Assembly (NCBI RefSeq): GCF_003477605.1
Contig: NZ_QUDR01000001.1
Coordinates: 62,001-126,000, forward strand
DNA: 64,000 nt
Direction: 5' to 3'
Origin: Clostridium sp. AF37-5
GTDB taxonomy: Bacteria; Bacillota; Clostridia; Lachnospirales; Lachnospiraceae
Shown: one piece after another, positions 6,902 through 16,051 of the stretch
Layout: each line of letters opens with the position of its first letter
Numbering within the stretch: position 1 is the stretch's first letter
The notes under the pieces: model-generated
What the model was told of the DNA's origin: nothing
What the model saw: the letters and a program-made list of their open reading frames with translations, nothing else
Database searches by the model: none
Position numbers and translations under genes: made by a program

Positions 6902-8617
6902 GTGAATCAAAAAAAAGGTGCACGTCTTGCGTTGAAATTAAGTCTGACGGTGGTTATTCCGATTTTTCTGATAACGATTGCCGGAATTTTGTTGAGTGCA
7001 TATAAACAAAGTGATTTATCTGAAGATTTAGTAAAACGAGAGATAAGCGGTATTGCCAGAAGTTTACGACAGACATATTTGGCAACTGAGGGGAATGAAA
7101 AGTTTGTCATGAAGGGGGATAATCTCTATAAGGGCAATACGATGTTGAGTGGAAATTATAAACTGGTCGACCAGCTAAAAAATGAGCAGGAAGTTGAAGT
7201 ATCATTGTTTTTTGGTGATGTCAGAGAAGTGACAACATTAAAAGATGAATCCGGAAAACGTGAAATTAATACAAAAATGTCATCCGAGGTTTATGATACC
7301 TTGAAAAAAGGTGAAGAGTATTTTGCAACAAATATAGATGTGCTGGGAACAGATTATTATGGCTATTATGTGCCACTCTACCAGCCGGGTACGAAAGAGG
7401 TTGCCGGTAGTGTATTCTGCGGACGTACCCAGAATCAGGTGACACAGAGTCTCAGAAATACCATTATATCAATGGCGGTTGTTATGTTGACAATTTTTTT
7501 GGCGGCATTTATTATTGTACTTTTTATGGTGAAACGTATTGTAAAGAGTATTGATGGTGCCGTGTCAAATCTTGGTAATGTGGCAAAAGGTGCCCTTCAG
7601 TTTGAGATGAAGCCGGTACTTTTGGAACGAGGCGACGAGGTTGGTGATATTGCAAGAGCGATTCAGAGTTTGATTCATTCGCTCCGCGAGATTCTTACAA
7701 ACATTACATCTTCTGCGAAAGCACTGGATGGTTTTTCAAATCAGTTTGCGGAATCCTTTGCGAATATTACGGATTCGGTTGACAGTGTAAATACGGCAGT
7801 TGAGGAAATTGCTTCCGGTGCGACCAGCCAGGCGGATGAAACGATGAGTGCGAACCAGCAGGTTGCTGAGATGGGACAGGCGTTGGAGGAGACTTCGGCA
7901 AATGTGGAGAACCTTCATGCTAGTTCTGAGAAGATGGAAGAATATAATGAGACCGCCGGCAGTAATCTGGAAGAATTAAATGCGATTAGTGAGCAGACAA
8001 AGCAGTCAGTTATTGAAGTACAGAAGCAGACCGATTTAACGAACCAGTCGGCAAAACAGATTAAAGAAGCAACTGAATTGATTACGGATATTGCTGCTCA
8101 GACGAATTTGTTGTCCTTAAATGCGAGTATCGAGGCGGCGAGAGCAGGTGAACACGGTAAAGGATTTGCTGTTGTGGCAGATGAGATTCGTGCCCTTTCT
8201 GAGCAGTCCCGCCAGTCGGCAGAAAAGATTGTTGAAATTGTGGATACACTTTTGGTGAATTCTGATACAAGCGTTCAGACGATGAGTAAGGTAATGGATA
8301 AGATTGGTGTTCAAAATGACAAGCTTTCGGAAACAAGCCAGATGTTCAATCTGTTACATAATGAGATTGGCACAGTGGCAGATGCCATTGAAAAGATTCG
8401 TAAGCAGGCAGAAGCTCTAGAGGATAAGAAAAATAAGGTTACATCAATTGTTGATGGATTGGCAGCAATTGCAGAAGAAAATGCAGCCAGCACGGAAGAA
8501 ACCTCAGCATCTATGCTTGAGTTTAATGAAATTCTTTCGGTGTGCAATAAAGCGACCGGAGAACTTCGCAAACTGTCAGAAGAATTGGCTGAAAATACAA
8601 AACATTTTGACCTTTAA
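6902..8617 (+). CDS. Methyl-accepting chemotaxis protein with periplasm-type Cache sensor
   Basis: 571 residues with GTG start after RBS AAGGGGGA. Membrane segment about 13-33, an extracytoplasmic sensor of about 155 residues (single-Cache-like, ending YYGYYVPLYQPG then VAGSVFCGR), membrane segment about 190-212, HAMP to about 265, then a long coiled-coil signalling domain. The kinase-contact hairpin is clear (AAQTNLLSLNASIEAARAGE, then GKGFAVVADEIRALSEQS). It would sense an external ligand and steer CheA. No che or flagellar genes are near, and the gene has its own promoter and terminator, so it is a stand-alone receptor. The ligand is unknown. Confidence 0.93.
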   Translation: MNQKKGARLALKLSLTVVIPIFLITIAGILLSAYKQSDLSEDLVKREISGIARSLRQTYLATEGNEKFVMKGDNLYKGNTMLSGNYKLVDQLKNEQEVEVSLFFGDVREVTTLKDESGKREINTKMSSEVYDTLKKGEEYFATNIDVLGTDYYGYYVPLYQPGTKEVAGSVFCGRTQNQVTQSLRNTIISMAVVMLTIFLAAFIIVLFMVKRIVKSIDGAVSNLGNVAKGALQFEMKPVLLERGDEVGDIARAIQSLIHSLREILTNITSSAKALDGFSNQFAESFANITDSVDSVNTAVEEIASGATSQADETMSANQQVAEMGQALEETSANVENLHASSEKMEEYNETAGSNLEELNAISEQTKQSVIEVQKQTDLTNQSAKQIKEATELITDIAAQTNLLSLNASIEAARAGEHGKGFAVVADEIRALSEQSRQSAEKIVEIVDTLLVNSDTSVQTMSKVMDKIGVQNDKLSETSQMFNLLHNEIGTVADAIEKIRKQAEALEDKKNKVTSIVDGLAAIAEENAASTEETSASMLEFNEILSVCNKATGELRKLSEELAENTKHFDL

Positions 8618-8644
8618 ACGCGAAAAAGATGAAATAAAAACGAA

Positions 8645-8680
8645 AAACAGGGAAACCTTTGCGGCTTCCTTGTTTTTTTG
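8645..8680 (+). terminator. Terminator after the chemoreceptor
   Basis: Arms AACAGGGAAACC and GGCTTCCTTGTT pair around TTTGC and are followed by a T-run. Confidence 0.7.
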
Positions 8681-8749
8681 TTTTTCCATTAAAATGACAC
8701 TTTTCTATCACTATTTTTTGTGATAAAATATGAATCAGGAGGTGTTTAT

Positions 8750-9157
8750 TTGCTAAGTGAAGAAAGAATTCGTAAAATGATACGATTGGCGGATTATGAA
8801 AAGGGAATAGGCAGCTCTGATTTGAAGCGAACCCACTATTGGCGGATGGATTATGTGCGTATGCAGATATTGAAGACAATATTGGCAGTATTTGTTGCTT
8901 TTGTTTTGGGTATTCTTTTATCAGTTTTATACCACATGGATTACGTTATGCAGCATGTCTGGGAGCTTCCTTACCGGACGATACTTATTTATGGCGGTAT
9001 TGTATTTGTGGCGGCGGAGATTCTTTTTGTGATTTTTACTGCTAGAATTGCCGGGCGTGCGTATGATGAATCGCGTGCAAGAGTAAAAGAATATTATGTT
9101 ACGTTGATGGAATTAGAGGAACTATATGAAAAAGAGGGAGAGGAGGAAACGTTATGA
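8750..9157 (+). CDS. Small membrane protein of unknown function in the c-di-AMP operon
   Basis: 135 residues when started at TTG 8750, eight bases after the strong site AGGAGGTG; an upstream in-frame ATG at 8720 has no such site. The N-terminal 40 residues are charged and cytosolic-looking (LSEERIRKMIRLADYEKG). Two membrane helices follow at about 43-63 and 78-98, then a charged helical tail rich in Glu ending in EEGEEETL. I do not recognise a family. It overlaps the next gene by ATGA, which suggests coupled translation with another membrane protein and cdaA/cdaR. Confidence 0.75.
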   Translation: MLSEERIRKMIRLADYEKGIGSSDLKRTHYWRMDYVRMQILKTILAVFVAFVLGILLSVLYHMDYVMQHVWELPYRTILIYGGIVFVAAEILFVIFTARIAGRAYDESRARVKEYYVTLMELEELYEKEGEEETL

Positions 9158-10158
9158 TGATGGCTTTGCTTACCCTGAAAAGCAGGTTAAAGGGGTTTTT
9201 CGAAAAGCATTACCGGATTTTGAGGTGCTTTGGAAAGGCTGTTTTAATGATTATAACTTTGATGATTATCACCAGTCAGTTGAATTATCAGGCGTTTCTT
9301 GCCAATCACTGGATTGTGCTTCTTCTTGCCGTGATTTGTGCGGTTACACCGGATATGGCATCGCCTCTGTGTGTTTTCCTCGTGACGGAAATTGAAGTAT
9401 TTCAGGTTTCTGAACTGATTGCGGTTGCCATTTTGCTGATTGTGTTGATTTACTATCTGTTGTTTGGACGGCTTGCGAATCGCCAGAGTGTAGTGCTGGC
9501 ATCGGTTCCGGTGCTGAGTGTCCTTCAGATTAGCTATTTGGTTCCGATTGTGGGCGGCTTGTTCTTTTCACCGGTGATGATTCCGGCATTGATATCCAGC
9601 GTATTTTTTTATTTTGTACTGTGCGGTGTGCAGGAATATGCACTGGCGGCATCACGTATGACGCAGGAGAGTACTTTTTTTGAACCGCTGAAGTACCTTT
9701 TGGATTATTTGCGGGGAAATTTACTTTTGTACACATTGTTAGCGGCATTTGTGCTGACATTTATTTGTGTGTATCTGATTCGGAGAAGTAAGATACAGTA
9801 TGCTTCGCAGATAGCAATTTTGGTAGGAGCCATATTAAACTTATCCATTTTGCTTTTTGCTAATATTTTTTTAGAGTTAAATGTGGATTTACTGCCGATG
9901 GTTGTATCTATTGTCGTCTGTATGCTGGTTGCTTACATGATACAGTTTTTTCGATTGACACTGGATTACCATGGAACACGTAAGCTACAGTTTGAAGATG
10001 ATGAATATTATTATTATGTGACAGCAGTTCCGAAGATTAAAGTTGCCGCCGTTGATAAGACAGTGACAAGAATTGTCCCGGACGAGGATGATGAAAATCA
10101 GGATTTAAGAAGTGAATTGGAGAAAGAATTGGAAAATGATTTTAATAATTTTGAATAG
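9154..10158 (+). CDS. Polytopic membrane protein of unknown function upstream of cdaA
   Basis: 334 residues. About eight hydrophobic helices lie between residues 25 and 265, followed by a cytosolic tail that is very acidic and tyrosine-rich (DDEYYYYVTAVPKI, later VPDEDDENQD and a final LENDFNNFE). No enzymatic motif is visible. It starts inside the stop of the preceding gene (ATGA overlap) and ends about 17 bases before the cdaA start, so it is almost certainly co-expressed with the diadenylate cyclase. A membrane partner or regulator of CdaA is possible but only inferred from position. Confidence 0.75.
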   Translation: MMMALLTLKSRLKGFFEKHYRILRCFGKAVLMIITLMIITSQLNYQAFLANHWIVLLLAVICAVTPDMASPLCVFLVTEIEVFQVSELIAVAILLIVLIYYLLFGRLANRQSVVLASVPVLSVLQISYLVPIVGGLFFSPVMIPALISSVFFYFVLCGVQEYALAASRMTQESTFFEPLKYLLDYLRGNLLLYTLLAAFVLTFICVYLIRRSKIQYASQIAILVGAILNLSILLFANIFLELNVDLLPMVVSIVVCMLVAYMIQFFRLTLDYHGTRKLQFEDDEYYYYVTAVPKIKVAAVDKTVTRIVPDEDDENQDLRSELEKELENDFNNFE

Positions 10159-10175
10159 ATTGGAGCGTGTGGCGG

Positions 10176-11054
10176 ATGAACACAATCATTAGTTTTTTTA
10201 GGGATTATGTGGCGTGGCTTACGATTCCCGACTTTACGATTACAGATGTGCTTGAAATTGCCATCATAGCCTTTGCCTTTTATCACATTATTTTGTGGAT
10301 AAAAGATACGAGAGCATGGGTTTTGCTAAAAGGTATGGTGATTCTTGGAATTATTTTCTTAGTGGCACTTGTGTTGGAAATGAATGTTGTGCTCTGGGTA
10401 TTCCAGAATGCGATGGTAGTCGGAATTATGGCACTTGTTGTCATTTTTCAGCCGGAACTTAGAAATGCTCTGGAGCAGCTTGGAAGAAAAAAGATTTTAA
10501 GCTCACTGACCTTTGATAATCAAAAGTCGAAAAATGAGAGATATTCGGCAGAAAGCATTGAAGCCGTGATAAAGGCTGTTTATGATATGGCACGTGTGAA
10601 AACGGGCGCATTGATTGTTGTGGAGAAAGAAATCCAGTGCCGCGAGTATGAGAGAACCGGAATTCCGATTGGTGCAAAAATCAGCAGTCAGTTATTAGTA
10701 AATATTTTTGAGCATAATACACCGCTTCATGATGGAGCAGTGATTTTACGCGATAACCGGATTGTGTCAGCGACGTGTTATCTGCCACTGTCTAACAATC
10801 TGGCAGTAAGCAAGGAATTGGGAACGAGACACCGTGCCGGTCTTGGCATCAGCGAAGTGTCGGATTCTCTTACTATTATTGTTTCGGAGGAAACAGGTTT
10901 TGTTTCATTGGCTTGTGATGGTAAACTTTATCGGAAAGTGGATGCGGATACACTGATGATACGTTTGCAGGAAGCTGCTAAAAGAAATCCGGATGAAGGA
11001 AAAATGAAATGGTGGAAGGGGCGCAAAAAAGATGAAAAAGAAACTGACCAGTAA
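10176..11054 (+). CDS. cdaA: Diadenylate cyclase CdaA (membrane-bound, DisA_N domain)
   Basis: 292 residues from ATG 10176, which has GGAG ten bases upstream; a GTG at 10167 is less likely. Three membrane helices occupy roughly residues 22-92, then the DisA_N domain with both signature motifs: Asp186-Gly-Ala (LHDGAVIL) and Arg218-His-Arg (GTRHRAG). It condenses two ATP to cyclic di-AMP, the messenger controlling potassium, osmolyte and wall homeostasis. Its end overlaps cdaR by 23 bases. glmM, which often follows cdaR in Firmicutes, is not present here. Confidence 0.95.
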   Translation: MNTIISFFRDYVAWLTIPDFTITDVLEIAIIAFAFYHIILWIKDTRAWVLLKGMVILGIIFLVALVLEMNVVLWVFQNAMVVGIMALVVIFQPELRNALEQLGRKKILSSLTFDNQKSKNERYSAESIEAVIKAVYDMARVKTGALIVVEKEIQCREYERTGIPIGAKISSQLLVNIFEHNTPLHDGAVILRDNRIVSATCYLPLSNNLAVSKELGTRHRAGLGISEVSDSLTIIVSEETGFVSLACDGKLYRKVDADTLMIRLQEAAKRNPDEGKMKWWKGRKKDEKETDQ

Positions 11055-12303
11055 ATTAATGCTTAAAATTGTATCGGTGATTGTCGCTTTTTTGTTTTGG
11101 CTGGTTATCATTAATATAACGGACCCGACGACATCAAAAACATTTTATGACATACCGGTACAAATATTAAATGAAAATGTAATCACATCGGCAAATCAAG
11201 TCTATGATATTGTGGATGGTGATACGGTTAAGGTTACGGTAAAAGGAAAACGAAGTTTTGTAGAGACATTAAAGGAGTCTGATTTTACAGCAACGGCTGA
11301 TTTGAGCGAATTGTCAAAAGTAAATGCAGTCAGTATTAATGTAAAGCTAAATAAGGAATCAACTTCCAGTGTTGATGTGGATTGGAATAATGCTGTTCTT
11401 AAAGTGGCCCTTGAAAAGCGCATCACAAAGAGTTTCAAAGTTGAGGTGGATTACGAGGGTGAATTGAGTGAGAATTACGTACTCGGTGAGATGACAGCAA
11501 AGCCAAATATGATTGAAGTATCCTGCGGAGAATCGAAATTCAAGAAAATTGATCATGTAGGTGTTATGGTCAGCTTAAAAGGTCAAAGCGAAGACTTTGA
11601 TTCTGAATATTCGCCGGTATTATATGATGCGAATGGGGATGCTTTAAATGATGCAAATGTCAGCTTTAGCAATGATACAATTAAGGTGTCAACCCAGGTC
11701 TTATCGACCAAGGAAATACCGGTTTATGTGGAGACAGAAGGTGCACCGGCATCCGGCTATCGTCTGGTTCAGACTGATTATAAACCCGAGAGTATCCAGG
11801 TTTCAGGAACGAAAGAAGCACTGGAGAAAGAAGTCTCAATTAAGGTGCCGATATCGATTGCGAGAGCAAAAAAGGACATCGAAAAGGAAATTGATTTAAG
11901 GGAGTACCTGCCATCAGGGCTGTCGATTGTAGGGGAGACGACGACGGTTTCCGTCCGTTGTGATATTGAGAAGAATGGACAGCGTGTGCTGGGACTTACA
12001 TCTTCGGATATTGCCGTGAGAAATCTGCCGAAAAATTATACAATGAATTTTGAGCCGGAAAACGGAAAGTATTCCGTAGAATTGTTAGGCGAAGATGCGA
12101 CGTTAGCGGATGTAAATGTAGGAGATTTAGGAGCTTATGTGGATTTGAACGGATTATCGGATGGCTCGCATACGCTTGAATTAAAATATAGTCTGCCGAC
12201 CGGCGTGCAGGTGAAAAATAAAATCAAGATTAAAGTCAAACTAAAACGTCAGGAAGGTGAGGTGACAGATGCACCAAGCACACCAACTCCGACAGTGGAG
12301 TAG
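11032..12303 (+). CDS. cdaR: CdaR/YbbR-domain regulator of diadenylate cyclase
   Basis: 423 residues with an N-terminal membrane anchor (about 8-28, ending FLFWLVIINITDPT) and an extracytoplasmic region with about four YbbR repeats of 80 to 90 residues; each shows the strand pattern seen at IPVQILNEN, KSFKVEVDYEG and IPVYVETEGAPASGY. It ends in a Pro/Thr-rich tail (APSTPTPTVE). CdaR binds CdaA in the membrane and modulates c-di-AMP synthesis. The start lies inside cdaA in another frame, so the two are likely coupled. A terminator follows at about 12309-12352. Confidence 0.92.
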   Translation: MKKKLTSKLMLKIVSVIVAFLFWLVIINITDPTTSKTFYDIPVQILNENVITSANQVYDIVDGDTVKVTVKGKRSFVETLKESDFTATADLSELSKVNAVSINVKLNKESTSSVDVDWNNAVLKVALEKRITKSFKVEVDYEGELSENYVLGEMTAKPNMIEVSCGESKFKKIDHVGVMVSLKGQSEDFDSEYSPVLYDANGDALNDANVSFSNDTIKVSTQVLSTKEIPVYVETEGAPASGYRLVQTDYKPESIQVSGTKEALEKEVSIKVPISIARAKKDIEKEIDLREYLPSGLSIVGETTTVSVRCDIEKNGQRVLGLTSSDIAVRNLPKNYTMNFEPENGKYSVELLGEDATLADVNVGDLGAYVDLNGLSDGSHTLELKYSLPTGVQVKNKIKIKVKLKRQEGEVTDAPSTPTPTVE

Positions 12304-12308
12304 AAACT

Positions 12309-12352
12309 AAAAAAATCCCGGTGGACTGCCAAGGAGCAGCTGCCGGAATTTT
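12309..12352. terminator. Terminator between cdaR and the convergent carboxyltransferase gene
   Basis: AAATCCCGGTGGACTGC and GCAGCTGCCGGAATTT pair imperfectly, with A-runs on one side and T-runs on the other, so it can act in both directions. Confidence 0.6.
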
Positions 12353-12363
12353 TTTGATATTTT

Positions 12364-13878
12364 TTACAATGGGATATTTCCGTGTTTTTTATGAATTACA
12401 TCAATCGAGCGTTTATCTGCAAGCATTAAGATGTCGGCATAAACACGTTCTCTTGTTGCCTCCGGTTTAATGATTTCATCCACATAACCGTGCATGGAAG
12501 CAATACTTGGATTCATGAATTTTTCATTGTATTCATCAATCTTTTCGCTACGGAAAGCTGCTTTTTCTGCAGGGTTCATATTCTTCATCTGTTTACCATA
12601 CAAAATATCAGCGGCACCATCGGCGCCCATAACAGCAATCTCAGCGGTTGGCCATGCATAAACAAAATCAGCACGCAGGTGTTTACTGCTCATTGCGATG
12701 TAAGCACCACCGTAAGCTTTACGAAGAATAACATTAATTTTAATTGTTGTGGCCTCAGAGTAGGCATATAGTAATTTTGCTCCGTGGCGGATGATTCCTT
12801 TATATTCCTGGTCTTTACCAGGTAAAAATCCCGGCACATCCGTTAATGTAAGAATCGGAATATTAAAAGCATCACAGTAGCGGATGAATCGTGCTGCTTT
12901 ATCAGAAGAGTCACAGTCAAGTACGCCTGCCATAAATTTTGGCTGGTCAGCAATGATACCGATGACAACTCCTTTAATGCGTCCGAATCCAACGACTACA
13001 TTTCTTGCAAATTCTTCCTGAACTTCGATAAAGGAGTCTGTATCTACAATTCCGTTAATGACATCGTGGATGTCGTAACTGTGATTGCTTTCTTTTGGAA
13101 TGATATTTGCTAAATCCTCATTAAAAGTAACATTTTCGTTGTATTTAGGAAGTGCCGGACGGTTTGTGTGCAGGTAGCCATCCTCATAGCACGGAGGAAT
13201 AATTGAAATCAATTCCTTCACGCGGCGGAAACATTCCTTTTCGTTTGGCATATGAAAATGAGCGACACCGCTTTTGGATGCGTGCACATTGGCACCACCT
13301 AATTCTTTTGCTGTAATATCTTCATTTGTTACGCTTTTGATAACTTTTGGTCCGGTAACAAACATCTGGCTGATTTCATCAATGACAAAGATAAAATCGG
13401 TAATACCCGGTGAGTAAACCGCACCACCGGCACAGTTACCGGCAATAATCGAAATCTGCGGAATGTATCCGGATGCCATTGTATTATAGTAGAAAATCTC
13501 ACCATATCCGGCTAAGGCATTTACACCTTCCTGAATACGGGCTCCGCCGGAATCGTTGATGCCGATAACCGGACAGCGGCTCTCGATTGCCATTTTAATT
13601 GCATTGGCAATTTTGAAACCGTGCTGTTTACCAAGAGTACCGCCGATAACGGTGAAATCCTCAGAGTAAATCACGACTTTTTGTCCGCCGATGGTACCGT
13701 AACCGGTGATTACGCCATCATAAGGAAATTGTCCCTTTTTAATGTTAAAAGCATCTTCTAAGTTCGTAATGTTCGAGCCAATTTCACGAAATGAATCTTC
13801 ATCTAGCAGCATGCAAATACGCTCTAAAGCGTGAAGTTTGCCAAGTTTGTGCTGCTTCTCCATATTGTAAGTTGACAT
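12364..13878 (-). CDS. Acyl-CoA carboxylase/carboxyltransferase beta-type subunit
   Basis: 504 residues, the usual length of PccB/MmdA-type carboxyltransferases. The two crotonase-like halves are evident: GGTLGKQHGFKIANAI and NDSGGARIQEGVNALAGYGEI in the first, then LTLTDVPGFLPGKDQEYKGIIRHGAKLLYA and KAYGGAYIAM in the second. It would move a carboxyl group between carboxybiotin and an acyl-CoA such as propionyl- or methylmalonyl-CoA. No biotin carboxylase, biotin carrier or decarboxylase membrane subunit is nearby, so acetyl-, propionyl- or glutaconyl-type use cannot be told apart. ATG 13878 follows GGAGAATGAACA. Confidence 0.9.
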   Translation of the reverse strand: MSTYNMEKQHKLGKLHALERICMLLDEDSFREIGSNITNLEDAFNIKKGQFPYDGVITGYGTIGGQKVVIYSEDFTVIGGTLGKQHGFKIANAIKMAIESRCPVIGINDSGGARIQEGVNALAGYGEIFYYNTMASGYIPQISIIAGNCAGGAVYSPGITDFIFVIDEISQMFVTGPKVIKSVTNEDITAKELGGANVHASKSGVAHFHMPNEKECFRRVKELISIIPPCYEDGYLHTNRPALPKYNENVTFNEDLANIIPKESNHSYDIHDVINGIVDTDSFIEVQEEFARNVVVGFGRIKGVVIGIIADQPKFMAGVLDCDSSDKAARFIRYCDAFNIPILTLTDVPGFLPGKDQEYKGIIRHGAKLLYAYSEATTIKINVILRKAYGGAYIAMSSKHLRADFVYAWPTAEIAVMGADGAADILYGKQMKNMNPAEKAAFRSEKIDEYNEKFMNPSIASMHGYVDEIIKPEATRERVYADILMLADKRSIDVIHKKHGNIPL

Positions 13879-13985
13879 TGTTCATTCTCCATTCTTTCTT
13901 AAAATATCACTTGAAACTACGAAACCTATCATATACCATAAAAAGAAAAAATGTCAATCCTATGTTGGCTTTTTTTGTAGAATAG

Positions 13986-14015
13986 TTGACGAAATGCGTA
14001 TTTGGGTGCTATAAT
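13986..14015 (+). promoter_or_regulatory. Promoter of the surface-polymer exporter genes
   Basis: TTGACG (13986-13991), 18-base spacer, TATAAT (14010-14015); the start codon of the permease follows 36 bases later. Confidence 0.7.
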
Positions 14016-14051
14016 CAAATGATTGAAAAAATAAAAAGGATGGACTAGAGA

Positions 14052-14864
14052 ATGATTCAATTTTTTAATAATTTCCTAAAGTACAAGTATCTTATGGGAC
14101 AGCTTGTGAAGAAAAATATCAAGCTTCGTTACCGTCGTTCTTATTTAGGAATGTTATGGACACTGATTGAGCCGCTGCTTACAATGATTGTATTGTCGGT
14201 TGTGTTTGGCAGTTTGTTAGGAAGAAACAGTACCGATGCTGCATTTGCAGGCGTGCCATTCCCGATTTATGTCTTGACCGGACGTTTGCTGTATTCGTTC
14301 TTTTCATCAGCAACCAACAGTGCGATGCGTTCTATTCGTACAAACGGCGCTATGATTAAGAAAGTGTACGTACCAAAATACATTTATCCGTTTTCCGGCA
14401 TTTTGGCAAACTTCATTATATTTTTGATTTCGCTTGTTGTACTGGTTGGTGTAATGGTATTTTTCTTAGCAACCGGTCAGTACCATGCACCGATTAACGG
14501 TTATATGGTTATGACGGTGATTCCGCTCTTAAATTTGTTTATCCTATCAACGGGAGTCGGCATGATATTATCGACCTTATGTGTATTCTTCCGTGATATT
14601 GAGTATTTGTGGAGCGTTATGTTAATGCTCATCATGTATTGCAGTGCGATTTTCTATTTCGCAAGCAACATGAGTGGTGATACACAAAAACTGGTAAAAT
14701 TGAATCCATTATTTGGCGTGATTGACAATTTCCGCCGCGCCTTTTTTGGACAGCCTTTTGATATGAGATTATTGCTGTATACATCCGTTTTTGCGGTTGG
14801 AACATTGGTTATTGGTATGATTGTATTTTATCGGAAACAGGATTCCTTTATCCTGAATATTTAA
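14052..14864 (+). CDS. tagG: ABC-2 polysaccharide/teichoic acid exporter permease (TagG/Wzm type)
   Basis: 270 residues with six membrane helices. The N-terminal signature of the family is visible: KYLMGQLVKKNIKLRYRRS, then LGMLWTLIEPLLTMIVLSVVFG. Members pair with a TagH/Wzt ATPase to export finished undecaprenyl-linked polymers across the membrane. The gene for the ATPase follows after 25 bases, then TagD and a glycerophosphotransferase. A wall teichoic acid or similar glycerol-phosphate polymer is the likely cargo. It has its own promoter at 13986. Confidence 0.9.
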   Translation: MIQFFNNFLKYKYLMGQLVKKNIKLRYRRSYLGMLWTLIEPLLTMIVLSVVFGSLLGRNSTDAAFAGVPFPIYVLTGRLLYSFFSSATNSAMRSIRTNGAMIKKVYVPKYIYPFSGILANFIIFLISLVVLVGVMVFFLATGQYHAPINGYMVMTVIPLLNLFILSTGVGMILSTLCVFFRDIEYLWSVMLMLIMYCSAIFYFASNMSGDTQKLVKLNPLFGVIDNFRRAFFGQPFDMRLLLYTSVFAVGTLVIGMIVFYRKQDSFILNI

Positions 14865-14889
14865 GGTGTAAGGCAAATTGGAGGTTATT

Positions 14890-15642
14890 ATGGCGAAGAA
14901 GTCATTAGCAATGAAAATAGAGAATGTGAGTATGAAGTTCAATCTCAGTTCTGAAAAAGTTGATAACATCAAAGAATATGTTATTAAAATGATAAAAAAG
15001 GAATTGATGTTTCAGGAGTTTTGGGCACTCAGAGATATCAGCTTTGAAGTTCAGAAAGGTGACCGTGTTGGTATTATGGGATTGAATGGTGCCGGGAAAA
15101 GTACCCTTTTAAAAGTAATTTCCGGTGTGTTAAAAGCCACACAGGGAACGGTTACAACAAATGGCAAGATTGCACCGCTTCTTGAACTGGGAGCCGGATT
15201 TGACAGACAGTATACCGGTGCTGAGAACATTTATCTGTATGGTGCGATGCTTGGTTACAGTAAAGAGTTTTTGGAAGCACGTTACGACGAAATTGTAGAG
15301 TTCTCGGAACTTGGCAGTTTTATCGATGTGCCGGTAAAGAATTATTCTTCCGGTATGCGTGCCAGACTCGGTTTTTCCGTGGCAACAATTGTTGAGCCGG
15401 ATATTTTGATTCTGGATGAGGTGCTTAGTGTTGGAGATGCGAAATTCCGTAAAAAATGTGAAAATCGTATTCAGAGCATGTTTGATAAAGGTGTTACCGT
15501 CATTTTCGTATCACATTCAACCAGTCAGGTCTTAAGAATGTGCAACAAGGGCATTCTTTTGGAGCAGGGCCGTCTGATTGCACAGGGGGATGTTGAAGAC
15601 GTAGTAAGTGTATACGAAGCAAAGATGAGTGAGAACGAATAG
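14890..15642 (+). CDS. tagH: ABC transporter ATP-binding protein (TagH/Wzt type)
   Basis: 250 residues from ATG 14890, which has GGAGG six bases upstream. Walker A is GLNGAGKST, the signature is YSSGMRARLGFS, and Walker B is ILILDEVLSVGD, all in the form typical of polysaccharide-export ATPases. It ends shortly after the nucleotide-binding domain, so it lacks the C-terminal carbohydrate-binding extension of Wzt proteins that recognise a capped chain. It would power export with the preceding permease. Confidence 0.93.
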   Translation: MAKKSLAMKIENVSMKFNLSSEKVDNIKEYVIKMIKKELMFQEFWALRDISFEVQKGDRVGIMGLNGAGKSTLLKVISGVLKATQGTVTTNGKIAPLLELGAGFDRQYTGAENIYLYGAMLGYSKEFLEARYDEIVEFSELGSFIDVPVKNYSSGMRARLGFSVATIVEPDILILDEVLSVGDAKFRKKCENRIQSMFDKGVTVIFVSHSTSQVLRMCNKGILLEQGRLIAQGDVEDVVSVYEAKMSENE

Positions 15643-15654
15643 GAGGAAAAGAAA

Positions 15655-16047
15655 ATGAAAAAAGTGATTACTTATGGAACGTTTGACTTACTTCATGTAG
15701 GTCACATTAATTTACTTCGCCGCGCGAAAGCATTGGGGGATTATCTGATTGTTGTTGTTTCCTCAGATGAATTTAACGCCGGCAAGGGCAAAAAAGCGTA
15801 TCATTCTTTTGAAGACCGCAAAAAAATTCTTGAAGCAATCCGTTATGTGGATGAAGTGCTGCCGGAATATACATGGGAACAGAAGATTGATGATGTAGTA
15901 AATAATAATGTCGATGTTTTTGTTATGGGAGATGACTGGAAGGGCAAGTTTGATTTCCTCAAAGACTACTGCGAGGTTGTTTACCTGCCGCGTACCGAAG
16001 GGATTTCCACAACAAAAATTAAAAATGATTTGAATATGAAAGACTGA
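15655..16047 (+). CDS. tagD: Glycerol-3-phosphate cytidylyltransferase
   Basis: 130 residues, the normal TagD size. It has the nucleotidyltransferase motifs YGTFDLLHVGHINLL (with the HxGH site), VMGDDWKGKFD, and PRTEGISTTKI. It makes CDP-glycerol from CTP and sn-glycerol 3-phosphate, the donor for the glycerophosphotransferases in this island. It is 12 bases after the exporter ATPase gene and 4 bases before the next gene. Confidence 0.95.
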   Translation: MKKVITYGTFDLLHVGHINLLRRAKALGDYLIVVVSSDEFNAGKGKKAYHSFEDRKKILEAIRYVDEVLPEYTWEQKIDDVVNNNVDVFVMGDDWKGKFDFLKDYCEVVYLPRTEGISTTKIKNDLNMKD

Positions 16048-16051
16048 GAAA

